13,284 bases of DNA from Planctomycetaceae bacterium (GCA_009776995.1 WRMR01000075.1:1-13284); one strand, 5' to 3'. Shown: positions 6,996 through 12,637, counted from the stretch's first letter. Numbers and translations: made by a program. The notes: a model not told the origin generated them from the letters alone.

Positions 6996-7203
6996 TACCC
7001 TGTTGCGTTGTGACGGAATGAAAATCCTGGCCCAACATCTTGGAATCGTTGAATCGGAACGTTTTGTGGCAATCATTCAACGTGAGCCATTCGATTACAC
7101 GGAATGGCGTCAAAGCCAGTTTGCGGATGTGCCGTTGGATAAATTCCTGGAGGATGCCCGGAGTTTCAGCGAAAGTCTGGAAAAGCAGGGAGTCACGCCG
7201 TGA
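6985..7203 (+). CDS. small protein, putative partner of a PIN toxin module
   Basis: 72 residues starting MRTDTLLRCDGMKILAQHLG, with EAERF-like IVESERFVAIIQREPFDYTE in the middle and a charged helix at the end. GAAAGG (6972-6977) gives a fair Shine-Dalgarno. It resembles short uncharacterised proteins with a REPFDYTxW core. I do not know a proven function. Overlap with the decayed PIN reading frame suggests it was the second gene of a toxin-antitoxin-like pair and could be an antitoxin; this is inference. Its stop codon (TGA 7201-7203) and final residues VTP lie in repeat copy 2, so the original C-terminus may have been different. If it is an antitoxin it is now an orphan. Confidence 0.7.
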   Translation: MRTDTLLRCDGMKILAQHLGIVESERFVAIIQREPFDYTEWRQSQFADVPLDKFLEDARSFSESLEKQGVTP

Positions 7204-7279
7204 CCGACGAAAAAGAGTAGAGGATGGGCTTCAGACTTCGGGCTTCGGGCTTCAGGCAGGGCGGTCACGGCGCGATTGC
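7197..7279 (+). repeat. 83-bp direct repeat, copy 2
   Basis: Second copy of 6772-6854 with 79 of 83 identical bases, including eight former clpP1 codons (AVTDEKE plus stop; GAC for GAT), now non-coding except for the stop of the small gene. The two copies are 425 bp apart and bracket the PIN remnant and small gene. It passes straight into the left flanking repeat of the transposase element at 7278. Confidence 0.92.
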
Positions 7280-7336
7280 CGAAATGCTTAATTATCAACA
7301 TGATAACAAATGGAAATCGCCCCGTCAGGGGCGAAG
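7278..7336 (+). repeat. left flanking direct repeat of the IS200-like unit
   Basis: 59 nt from GCCGAAATGCTTAATTATCA to GGGGCGAAG recur at 7999-8056 with one indel and four T/C differences; the last 35 nt (from GATAACAAATGG) are identical. The 3' end contains the palindrome TCGCCCCGTCAGGGGCGA. Confidence 0.9.
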
Positions 7337-7340
7337 TACT

Positions 7341-7406
7341 TTAGCCCAGGGCAACGCCCTGGGAAACGAATCACCCCAAAAATCATCGCCCCGTTAGGGG
7401 CAGTGG
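7341..7406 (+). repeat. left 66-nt inverted repeat of the element
   Basis: Contains the palindrome GCCCAGGGCAACGCCCTGGG and the stem GCCCCGTTAGGGGC, ending 3 nt before the transposase ATG. It is mirrored at 7865-7930. Confidence 0.85.
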
Positions 7407-7409
7407 AAA

Positions 7410-7862
7410 ATGTCACAATCGTTTGCGAAATTCATTGCCCATGTCGTTTACAGCACAAAAAACCGCGAACCAATTTTGGCTGAACCAATCCGACAAGACC
7501 TTTACAACTACACCGCAGGAATTCTTAACACAGTTGATTGCATGACATTGGGCATCGGCGGAACAAGCGATCATGTCCATGTGCTGGTACAAATGTCAAG
7601 AACGATGACACTGGCAAAAATGGTTGAAGAGATGAAACGTGGCACATCCCGCTGGATAAAAACTCGCGGCACAAATTTTCAATGGTTTTCATGGCAAGGC
7701 GGATATGGTGCGTTTTCCGTGAGCGAGTCCCAGTTGACGTTGGTAAAACAATACATTGCCAATCAGGAAGAGCATCATCGCAAGAAAACATTTCAAGACG
7801 AGTTCAGAACATTGCTCAAGAAACACAATATTGCGTTTGATGAAAAATATATTTGGGGTTGA
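7410..7862 (+). CDS. tnpA: IS200/IS605-family Y1 (RAYT-like) transposase
   Basis: 150-residue HUH single-strand transposase that cuts and joins DNA at hairpins through a 5'-phosphotyrosine. Motifs: HxH metal ligands in TSDHVHVLVQ (H55, H57), WQGGYGAFSVSES at 95-107, and the catalytic Tyr, probably Y115 in VKQYIANQEEHH. The C-terminal tail FQDEFRTLLKKHN...DEKYIWG is typical of the planctomycete and gamma-proteobacterial members. Length is normal for IS200 TnpA, and no accessory TnpB or IscB is present. The start ATG 7410 lacks a good SD and the leader is occupied by a hairpin (7388-7401), a usual way of keeping TnpA translation low. The frame is complete, so it may be active or drive the spread of the nearby palindromes. 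Confidence 0.93.
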   Translation: MSQSFAKFIAHVVYSTKNREPILAEPIRQDLYNYTAGILNTVDCMTLGIGGTSDHVHVLVQMSRTMTLAKMVEEMKRGTSRWIKTRGTNFQWFSWQGGYGAFSVSESQLTLVKQYIANQEEHHRKKTFQDEFRTLLKKHNIAFDEKYIWG

Positions 7863-7864
7863 TT

Positions 7865-7930
7865 CCACTGCCCCTACGGGGCGAAGTTGTTATTTGGGGT
7901 TGCCTTTCCCAGGGCGTTGCCCTGGGCTAA
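7865..7930 (-). repeat. right 66-nt inverted repeat of the element
   Basis: Reverse complement of the left arm: 26 nt (7905-7930) identical, 18 nt (7865-7882) with one indel, the middle looser. It begins 2 nt after the transposase stop. Confidence 0.85.
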
Positions 7931-7963
7931 AATACATTGCCCCTTGCGGGGCGTAAGATAGCC

Positions 7964-7991
7964 GCGTCGTCCTGCGACGCACATGGCAGGA
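7964..7991. repeat. small hairpin pair beside the element
   Basis: GCGTCG-TCCTG-CGACGC (7964-7980) is a perfect 6-bp stem. GTCCTG...CAGGAC (7969-7974 with 7986-7991) offers an alternative, mutually exclusive fold. It lies between the right end of the element and its flanking direct repeat. Confidence 0.5.
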
Positions 7992-7998
7992 CGGTCGC

Positions 7999-8056
7999 GC
8001 CGAATGCTCAATCACCAACACGATAACAAATGGAAATCGCCCCGTCAGGGGCGAAG
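7999..8056 (+). repeat. right flanking direct repeat of the IS200-like unit
   Basis: Second copy of 7278-7336 (see left copy), ending in the same GGGGCGAAG. The preceding GGCAGGACGGTCGCGC also echoes 7254-7276, so the homology to the left flank begins about 15 nt earlier in weaker form. Confidence 0.9.
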
Positions 8057-8117
8057 AATTCATGTCCAACTGTGGAAGAATACCATGAGTTTCCAACAGT
8101 AAAGGAGAAAATACAAC

Positions 8118-8192
8118 ATGCCAAATCCTTATTTAGCCGAATACAACATGATTTGCGACTTGATTGATCAGGTCAAGAGCAACTGTTTTTAA
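8118..8192 (+). CDS. 24-residue SD-led micro-ORF
   Basis: MPNPYLAEYNMICDLIDQVK SNCF follows a strong AAAGGAG (8101-8107) with 10-nt spacing. The composition looks protein-like and helical, but the ORF is very short and I recognise no family. It may be a genuine small protein, a leader peptide for the lipoprotein gene 37 nt downstream, or the 5' stub of a truncated gene. Confidence 0.35.
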   Translation: MPNPYLAEYNMICDLIDQVKSNCF

Positions 8193-8228
8193 AATTATAG
8201 CGTCATTTTCACCACAAAGGAGATCATC

Positions 8229-8737
8229 GTGAACCGACCTGCGGTTTTTTTTATCGTGTTTTGCCTGCTTTTCGTGATCCTGTCGGGATGTGGCAAAAAC
8301 TCCGGTAATTCCACGATTTACTCATATCCCACAGAAAAAGAAGCGACGGAATACGTCGATTTCTTTGTCAAGGCGATCAATGCGGGGGAATACGAAAAGA
8401 TTGATGAAACGATTGATCCGGGTGCGGCACTTATGTTCAGTAAGGATTTGACTGCAAAAATGAACGCAAAACAGAAAAAAGAGTATCTTCAAAGTATTTT
8501 TCAAATGGCTGAAATGCAAAAAAACAGTCTCAGGAAGGGCTCCGCACGATCAAGTCCTGTTCCACAAATGCGAAATATATTAGTGGAAGTGATCTTAGTG
8601 GAAACGAAGGAGTCCGCGGTTTTTCGGTTGATCTCACACTCAAGAGCGGTCAGAAAATCCCCGCTCAGGTGTTCTTGCTCTACAAAAATGACAAGGGCGA
8701 AACGGGAATCCATTTTGTGGCTCTTGTGCCCCGGTAA
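8229..8737 (+). CDS. lipoprotein, NTF2-like, with a -1 frameshift at an A7 tract
   Basis: GTG 8229 follows AAAGGAG (8214-8220). The product starts MNRPAVFFIVFCLLFVILSG with C21 as a lipobox cysteine (LSGC), so it is a predicted membrane-anchored lipoprotein. Residues 38-60 (EATEYVDFFVKAINAGEYEK) resemble the first helix of NTF2-like/DUF4878 proteins. In the starting frame sense ends at about residue 99; reading on gives a nonsense tail to 8747. Shifting -1 at A7 (8518-8524) restores a natural C-terminus: KYISGSDLSGNEGVRGFSVD, then LTLKSGQKIPAQVFLLYKND and GETGIHFVALVPR, ending with TAA 8735-8737 (169 residues in all). It is a mutation, a sequencing error or real slippage. The export signal and the good second half argue that the gene was functional recently. 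Confidence 0.7.
8518..8525 (+). other. A AAA AAC slippery heptamer at the frameshift point
   Basis: The zero-frame codons are CAA AAA AAC, giving the canonical X XXY YYZ arrangement A AAA AAC. A -1 slip here moves reading to CAG TCT CAG GAA, the frame that carries the rest of the lipoprotein. A7 is also long enough for polymerase slippage or a homopolymer sequencing error. Confidence 0.5.
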
Positions 8738-8776
8738 TAATCGGTAATAAGTGTTTAAGTTTCCATCAAATGTCAC

Positions 8777-8790
8777 GTCCCTAACGGGAC
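8777..8790. other. short hairpin before clpP2
   Basis: GTCCC-TAAC-GGGAC forms a 5-bp stem 24 nt upstream of the clpP2 ATG. It resembles the GCCCCGTTAGGGGC palindromes around the transposase, so it may be a stray REP-like copy. No T run follows. Confidence 0.4.
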
Positions 8791-8814
8791 ATAACCCCCA
8801 ACTCCGTAACTCAA

Positions 8815-9414
8815 ATGCCTTTAATTCCTTATGTGATAGAAAAAAGCGGCCGCGAAGAGCGGGCGATGGATATTTACAGCCGGTTGCTCAAGGACCGGAT
8901 CATCTTTCTGGGCAGTGCCGTCAACGACGATGTGGCCAACGCGGTGGTGGCCCAGTTGTTGTTCCTGCATTCGGACGACCCGCAGGCGGATGTGCATCTC
9001 TACATCAACTCGCCCGGCGGAAGCGTTACGGCGGGCATGGCCATTTACGACACGATGCAGTACATCGGTTGTGACGTGGCAACGTATTGCATCGGCCAGT
9101 GCGCCTCGATGGGGGCCGTGCTGCTGACCGCCGGGGCGGCGGGAAAACGCTTTGCCCTGCCGAACGCGCGGATTATGATTCACCAGCCGCTGGCCGGTAT
9201 GGAAGGCACGGCGGAGGAGATTTTGATCCACGCGAAGGAATTCGCCAAGACGAAGGAAAAGATGAATAAAATTTTGATCAAGCACACCGGTCAGGACCTC
9301 GCCACGATTGAGCGGGACACCGACCGCGACTGCTTCATGTCCGCCGAAGAAGCCTGCGATTACCGCCTGATCGACAAGGTCATCGAGTCAGTGACGGTGA
9401 CAAAGAAAGAGTGA
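8815..9414 (+). CDS. clpP: ATP-dependent Clp protease proteolytic subunit, paralogue 2
   Basis: 199 residues starting MPLIPYVIEKSGREERAMDI, the standard ClpP beginning, so ATG 8815 is firm although no SD is obvious. The triad is S98 (GQCASMGAVLL), H123 (MIHQPLAG) and D172 (DTDRDCFMSAEEA), the same positions as in mature E. coli ClpP. YINSPGGSVTAGMAIYDTMQ (63-82) forms the substrate groove. It is closer to the consensus ClpP than paralogue 1 and is probably the main peptidase. The stop TGA (9412-9414) overlaps the GTG start of the next gene in a GTGA. I see no promoter of its own; the pair may once have been adjacent and co-transcribed before DNA entered between them. Confidence 0.97.
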   Translation: MPLIPYVIEKSGREERAMDIYSRLLKDRIIFLGSAVNDDVANAVVAQLLFLHSDDPQADVHLYINSPGGSVTAGMAIYDTMQYIGCDVATYCIGQCASMGAVLLTAGAAGKRFALPNARIMIHQPLAGMEGTAEEILIHAKEFAKTKEKMNKILIKHTGQDLATIERDTDRDCFMSAEEACDYRLIDKVIESVTVTKKE

Positions 9415-9971
9415 GTGAGTTCAAAGTGCAAAGTTCAAAGTGCAAAGTTCAAAGTGCAGAGTTCAAAGTGCGAAGTGCAAAGACCAGAACGCAAGGTAGG
9501 AATAAAAAACACGTTGCACTTTGCGTTTTGCACTTTGCGTTCTGCGTTTTCCTGTGTTGTTGCACGTCGGGTTGCGCGAACCGGTTTCAGCACGCGGCGG
9601 ACAAGTCGCTGTTGATTCAGGAGAACCTGCAACTCGACCAGGCACTGAGTATCACGCAGTATGAACTGATGCGCGCGCAACAGGACAACGACGCCTTGCG
9701 CAGACAACTCGAACAGGCACAAAATGCAGGCAATGGCACGACCGGGGATCGAATGCCGCCGTTGCGTTCCGAGTACGAACCTGTGAGCGGAACAGAAGCC
9801 TATCCCGCCTTTGACGCGAATCACCCGAACCTGCCGCCGCCGTCAAACCAAGTGCCGCAACGTTTCCAGCGACCGCAACAGGATTTGCCGCCGGAAATCC
9901 CGCCCCAGTCCTCCGCGGCGCAATACGTTGATACCCCGCCCGGTGCCCCGCAATGGTCTCCATATCGATAA
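9411..9971 (+). CDS. lipoprotein with coiled coil; signal peptide encoded by a repeat
   Basis: 186 residues from GTG 9411, in a 4-nt overlap with clpP2. The basic lead (MSEFKVQSSKCKVQSAEFKV) is a translation of the GTTCAAAGTGCAAAG repeat. The hydrophobic segment VALCVLHFAFCVFLCCCTSG is a translation of the inverted copy of the same repeat, leading to lipobox C55. Residues 67-106 (SLLIQENLQLDQALSITQYE and on) predict a coiled coil, followed by about 80 residues rich in Pro, Gln and Ser (PPPSNQVPQRF, QDLPPEIPPQSS). The layout suggests an envelope-anchored spacer protein. The family is unknown to me. The body has a coding look, but the native start may have been replaced by the repeat. Confidence 0.7.
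   Translation: MSEFKVQSSKCKVQSAEFKVRSAKTRTQGRNKKHVALCVLHFAFCVFLCCCTSGCANRFQHAADKSLLIQENLQLDQALSITQYELMRAQQDNDALRRQLEQAQNAGNGTTGDRMPPLRSEYEPVSGTEAYPAFDANHPNLPPPSNQVPQRFQRPQQDLPPEIPPQSSAAQYVDTPPGAPQWSPYR
9419..9548. repeat. GTTCAAAGTGCAAAG array with inverted copy
   Basis: The direct arm 9419-9481 is a run of GTTCAAAGTGCAAA units; the inverse TTTGCACTTTG appears at 9527-9537 within a GCACTTTGCGTTTTGCACTT stretch (9516-9535). The 11-nt core pairs exactly with 9422-9433. The array lies inside the lipoprotein coding sequence. Related runs occur at 12765-12925. Confidence 0.85.
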
Positions 9972-10063
9972 CAAGGCAGGGCAATCACGGCGAACGCCAT
10001 ATCGCCATCGACGGCAAAAAATCGCTTGGTACTTACGATGTCAAAGGTCAGCCGTTGCTCAAT
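9972..10063. other. gap between convergent genes, possible transposase scrap
   Basis: Begins with GGCAGGGCAATCACGGCG, related to the dispersed GGCAGGGCGGTCACGGCG found at 6830-6850 and 7254-7271. In the frame from ATG 9953 it then reads RHIAIDGKKSLGTYDV, faintly like the AIDGKxxRGSYD stretch of ISAs1-family transposases. Weak. Confidence 0.25.
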
Positions 10064-11305
10064 CTATTCCTGAAACTTGCCGACAATCACAGTTGAGTTA
10101 TGTCCGCCAAAACCGAAGCTGTTACTGAGTACGTAATCCATCGTCTTTTCGCGGGCACAGTGCGGCGTGTAGTCAAGATCGCACTTGGGGTCAGGGTTGT
10201 CAAGATTGATCGTCGGCGGAATGACGCCCGTTTCAATCGCCTTGACGCAAAAAATCAATTCCACCCCGCCGCTACCGCCCAAAAGATGACCGATCTGACT
10301 CTTGGTACTTGAAATCGGAACGCGATATGCCGATTCTCCGAAGACCTGCTTGATAGCGTTCGTTTCGGCAATATCACCCAAAACCGTACTGGTTCCGTGC
10401 GCGTTGATATAATCAATCTGTCCGGGGTTGAGTTGGGCATTTTGCAGTGCCGACGCCATCGCATAAGCCGCACCCGTCCCGCTTTCGTCGGGTTGCGTGA
10501 TATGCGTTGCGTCGGACGACGCCCCCCAGCCAAGCAGTTCGGCGAGAATATTCGCTTTGCGTTGTTGCGCGTGTTCAAGGCTTTCCAGCACGACGAGGCC
10601 ACAACCTTCGGAAAGCACAAAACCATCGCGGTCCCGGTCAAAAGGGCGACTGGCCTTTTCCGGTTCGTCGTTGCGTTCCGAAAGGGCATGCATGGCACAA
10701 AAGCCCGCCAGTCCCAATCGCGTCAAAGCCGCTTCCGAACCGCCTGTGATGACAATATCCATTTCGCCGCCGCGAATCATCCTGGCCGCTAAAGCAACGG
10801 CATCCAACGAACTGGCACAGGCCGAGGCCACCGCATACGACGGCCCGTGCAGTCCGTAACGAATCGAAACAAGACCACCGGCGGCGTTCGGCATCATTTT
10901 GGGAATGGTAAACGGCGAAACTCGGGATGCCCCTTTTTCCAGCAACTTCTCGAAGTTCTTTTCGACTTCCGCCAAGCCACCGACCCCTGAGCCGATCAGG
11001 GCGGCACACCGCAAACGATTTTCCCGGGAAAAATCCACCCCGGCCTGTGTGATCGCATCCTCAGCCGCACAAATTGCAAATTGCGCAAAACGGTCGATTT
11101 TTTTAATCTCTTTCGGTTCAATACACTGTTCCGGGGCAAAATCAATACAATCACCGGAAATCTTCGTGCGAAAGCCGAGGTGCAACTCGTTCGTAATGGT
11201 ACGAACGCCGCTTTTTCCATGGCAGAGTGCGTCCCAAACCGGATCGACAGAACAACCCAGCGGCGTGACATGACCCATTCCTGTGATGACAACGCGGGAC
11301 CCCAT
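10064..11305 (-). CDS. fabF: beta-ketoacyl-ACP synthase II
   Basis: Condensing enzyme that elongates acyl-ACP with malonyl-ACP in type II fatty-acid synthesis. 413 residues from ATG 11305 (MGSRVVITGMGHVTPLG), with a GAAAGAG SD 11 nt upstream. The catalytic residues are C163 (SACASSLDAV), H303 (NAHGTSTVLGD) and H340 (KSQIGHLLGGSGG), identical in number to E. coli FabF. The glycine-rich end SNSFGFGGHNSTVIV is intact. It is the third gene of fabG-acpP-fabF, 83 nt after acpP, with an 18-nt perfect palindrome in the gap that could tune its expression relative to acpP. The C-terminal end abuts a spacer convergent with the lipoprotein gene. Confidence 0.97.
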   Translation of the reverse strand: MGSRVVITGMGHVTPLGCSVDPVWDALCHGKSGVRTITNELHLGFRTKISGDCIDFAPEQCIEPKEIKKIDRFAQFAICAAEDAITQAGVDFSRENRLRCAALIGSGVGGLAEVEKNFEKLLEKGASRVSPFTIPKMMPNAAGGLVSIRYGLHGPSYAVASACASSLDAVALAARMIRGGEMDIVITGGSEAALTRLGLAGFCAMHALSERNDEPEKASRPFDRDRDGFVLSEGCGLVVLESLEHAQQRKANILAELLGWGASSDATHITQPDESGTGAAYAMASALQNAQLNPGQIDYINAHGTSTVLGDIAETNAIKQVFGESAYRVPISSTKSQIGHLLGGSGGVELIFCVKAIETGVIPPTINLDNPDPKCDLDYTPHCAREKTMDYVLSNSFGFGGHNSTVIVGKFQE

Positions 11306-11329
11306 GAGATTGGCACTCTTTCATTAACT

Positions 11330-11347
11330 TTTGTTGCGCGCAACAAA
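11330..11347. promoter_or_regulatory. perfect 18-nt palindrome between acpP and fabF
   Basis: TTTGTTGCGCGCAACAAA is fully self-complementary. On the operon strand it is followed by AGTTAATG, not a T run, so it is not a standard terminator. It may act as an mRNA stem that partly separates highly expressed acpP from fabF, or as a protein site. A second small stem, CACAT...ATGTG (11354-11370), lies beside it. Confidence 0.55.
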
Positions 11348-11388
11348 CTAACAGCACATCAAATTAATGTGTTGTCGGGACGATAAGA

Positions 11389-11631
11389 TTAGCCGGCATT
11401 CAGTCGCGATTCCACGTACTGGATCACCTGACCGACGGTCGAAATTCTTTCATCCTGACCTTCATTAATGCTGATGTCGAATTTTTCTTCAAAGGCAATC
11501 ATCAACTCGGCAATGTCGAGCGAATCCGCCCCGAGGTCATTCGCAATATCCGTCTCGGGCGTGATTTGGTCTTTGCTGACGGCAAGTTGATCGGCAATAA
11601 TGCTGATGACGTCTTCTGAAACTGAGGACAC
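11389..11631 (-). CDS. acpP: acyl carrier protein
   Basis: 80-residue acidic carrier of growing acyl chains. The 4'-phosphopantetheine attachment site is S37 in GADSLDIAELM, and the acidic helix II (FEEKFDISINE) that docks with Fab enzymes is present. GTG 11631 is chosen because AAGGAG stands 8 nt upstream and the protein then begins MSSVSEDVISIIADQL, the normal ACP start. It is the middle gene of fabG-acpP-fabF, as in many bacteria. Confidence 0.97.
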   Translation of the reverse strand: MSSVSEDVISIIADQLAVSKDQITPETDIANDLGADSLDIAELMIAFEEKFDISINEGQDERISTVGQVIQYVESRLNAG

Positions 11632-11732
11632 AGTGATTTCTCCTTAATTTTGGTAATATCGCTAAACAAACTTGGTGATTCAAAACCGGCACGACAAGAA
11701 TGCCGTTTTCTTAATTGTGTGTTGAAAAAACG

Positions 11733-12491
11733 CTATACGGTCAAACCGCCATCGACCGGCAACACCTGGCCTGTGATAAAGGATGCCTTGTCGCTGGCCA
11801 GGAACAACACGGCGTTGGCCACGTCTTCCACCTGGCCGAACCGGCCAACTGGCGTTTGGTCTTTGGCAACCTGTTTGACGATGTCCGACAAAACGGCCGT
11901 CATGTCGGTATCGATAAACCCCGGGGCAACGGCGTTGACGGTGATGTTACGGTTCGCCAGTTCCAACGCAACGGTCCGCGTAAAACCGACCAGTCCCGCC
12001 TTCGAGGCACTATAATTCGACTGTCCCGCATTGCCCTGCAAGCCGCTGACACTTGTGATATTGATAATTCGTCCGTATTTGGCCTTGCGCATCGCTTCAC
12101 AACACGCCCGGGTCATCAAAAACGGTCCACGGAGGTTGATCGCAATGACATCGTCCCACTGTTCATCTGACAATCGACGAACAAGCATGTCGCGCGTGAT
12201 ACCGGCGTTGTTGACCAGAATATCGACCTTGCCGAATCGCTCCAAAATCTCTTTGACCGCTTTGTTGACTTCTTCTGTGACGGCAACATTGCATAAGTAG
12301 GCAACCGCCTCACCGCCGTTTTGGTTGATACCGGTGACCGTTTGTTGCAACCGTTCGGCATTTGTGCCGAGACAGGCCACTTTGGCTCCGTTCGCGGCAA
12401 GGCCTTCCGCAATGCTCTGGCCAATGCCGCGCGTCGCACCGGTAACGACAGCCACCTGATCTTTCAGGTTCACCTGAAGGAAATCACCCAC
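11733..12491 (-). CDS. fabG: 3-oxoacyl-[acyl-carrier-protein] reductase
   Basis: NADPH-dependent short-chain dehydrogenase that reduces 3-ketoacyl-ACP. From GTG 12491 it has 252 residues, near the usual 245-250; that start has AAAGGA at 12501-12506 (9-nt spacing). A further in-frame GTG at 12524 would add 11 residues without a better SD. Motifs: the nucleotide-binding TGATRGIG (18-25), NNAG (94-97), catalytic S147 (ITSVSG), Y160 and K164 in NYSASKAG, and APGFIDTDMT after them; the C-terminus ends LPVDGGLTV. It is the first gene of the fab operon and sits behind a promoter with an overlapping dyad. The 101-nt gap to acpP shows no terminator. Confidence 0.96.
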   Translation of the reverse strand: MGDFLQVNLKDQVAVVTGATRGIGQSIAEGLAANGAKVACLGTNAERLQQTVTGINQNGGEAVAYLCNVAVTEEVNKAVKEILERFGKVDILVNNAGITRDMLVRRLSDEQWDDVIAINLRGPFLMTRACCEAMRKAKYGRIINITSVSGLQGNAGQSNYSASKAGLVGFTRTVALELANRNITVNAVAPGFIDTDMTAVLSDIVKQVAKDQTPVGRFGQVEDVANAVLFLASDKASFITGQVLPVDGGLTV

Positions 12492-12583
12492 AATGTTTGA
12501 TCCTTTCTCCGGTTCCCAAGACACCCGGTTTAACAGAATAACGCTTCGTATATCTAAAAATGTCAGACAGTTTCTATACCAAA

Positions 12584-12612
12584 TTTATAACAAGTGTATC
12601 GTCAAATGACAA
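12584..12612 (-). promoter_or_regulatory. sigma70-like promoter of fabG-acpP-fabF
   Basis: On the minus strand TTGTCA (12607-12612), exactly 17 nt, then TATAAA (12584-12589): 5/6 and 5/6 matches. The start site would lie near 12577, with a leader of about 86 nt to GTG 12491. It is the best promoter match in the window. Confidence 0.6.
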
Positions 12613-12615
12613 TAC
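12596..12615. promoter_or_regulatory. dyad operator overlapping the fabG -35 box
   Basis: GTATCGTCAAATGACAATAC has the symmetry GTAT-n-GTCA-nn-TGAC-n-ATAC and covers the -35 hexamer and part of the spacer. A protein bound here would block RNA polymerase, so a repressor of fatty-acid synthesis is a reasonable inference. It does not look like the known FapR or FabR sites. Confidence 0.45.
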
Positions 12616-12624
12616 CATTCATTT

Positions 12625-12637
12625 TGTCAAAATGACA
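12625..12637. promoter_or_regulatory. palindrome TGTCAAAATGACA upstream of fabG
   Basis: Perfect TGTCA-AAA-TGACA, 10 nt upstream of the dyad that overlaps the promoter, and a near match to the palindrome ahead of clpB. A third partial copy, TTGTCAAAATAGAC, lies at 12685-12698. Confidence 0.4.

Larger units (their letters stand above)
7317..7957 (+). mobile_element. IS200/IS605-like (RAYT-type) element with nested REP palindromes
   Basis: A single Y1 transposase gene sits inside three mirrored layers of palindromes. The outer layer is GCCCCGTCAGGGGC-type at 7317-7334 and 7938-7953. The middle layer, TTAGCCCAGGGCAACGCCCT... (7341-7366), has an exact 26-nt reverse complement at 7905-7930. The inner layer is GCCCCGTTAGGGGCAGTGG (7388-7406) against CCACTGCCCCTACGGGGC (7865-7882). 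REP-associated tyrosine transposases are known to sit among such palindromes. Exact ends are uncertain; IS200-type elements normally lack terminal inverted repeats, so the long symmetry is unusual. It looks intact. Confidence 0.8.

Noticed and set aside
7410..7862. IS605-type element with guide RNA and TnpB
   Set aside because: Only the Y1 transposase is present; no TnpB/IscB reading frame or omega-RNA-like segment is found nearby.
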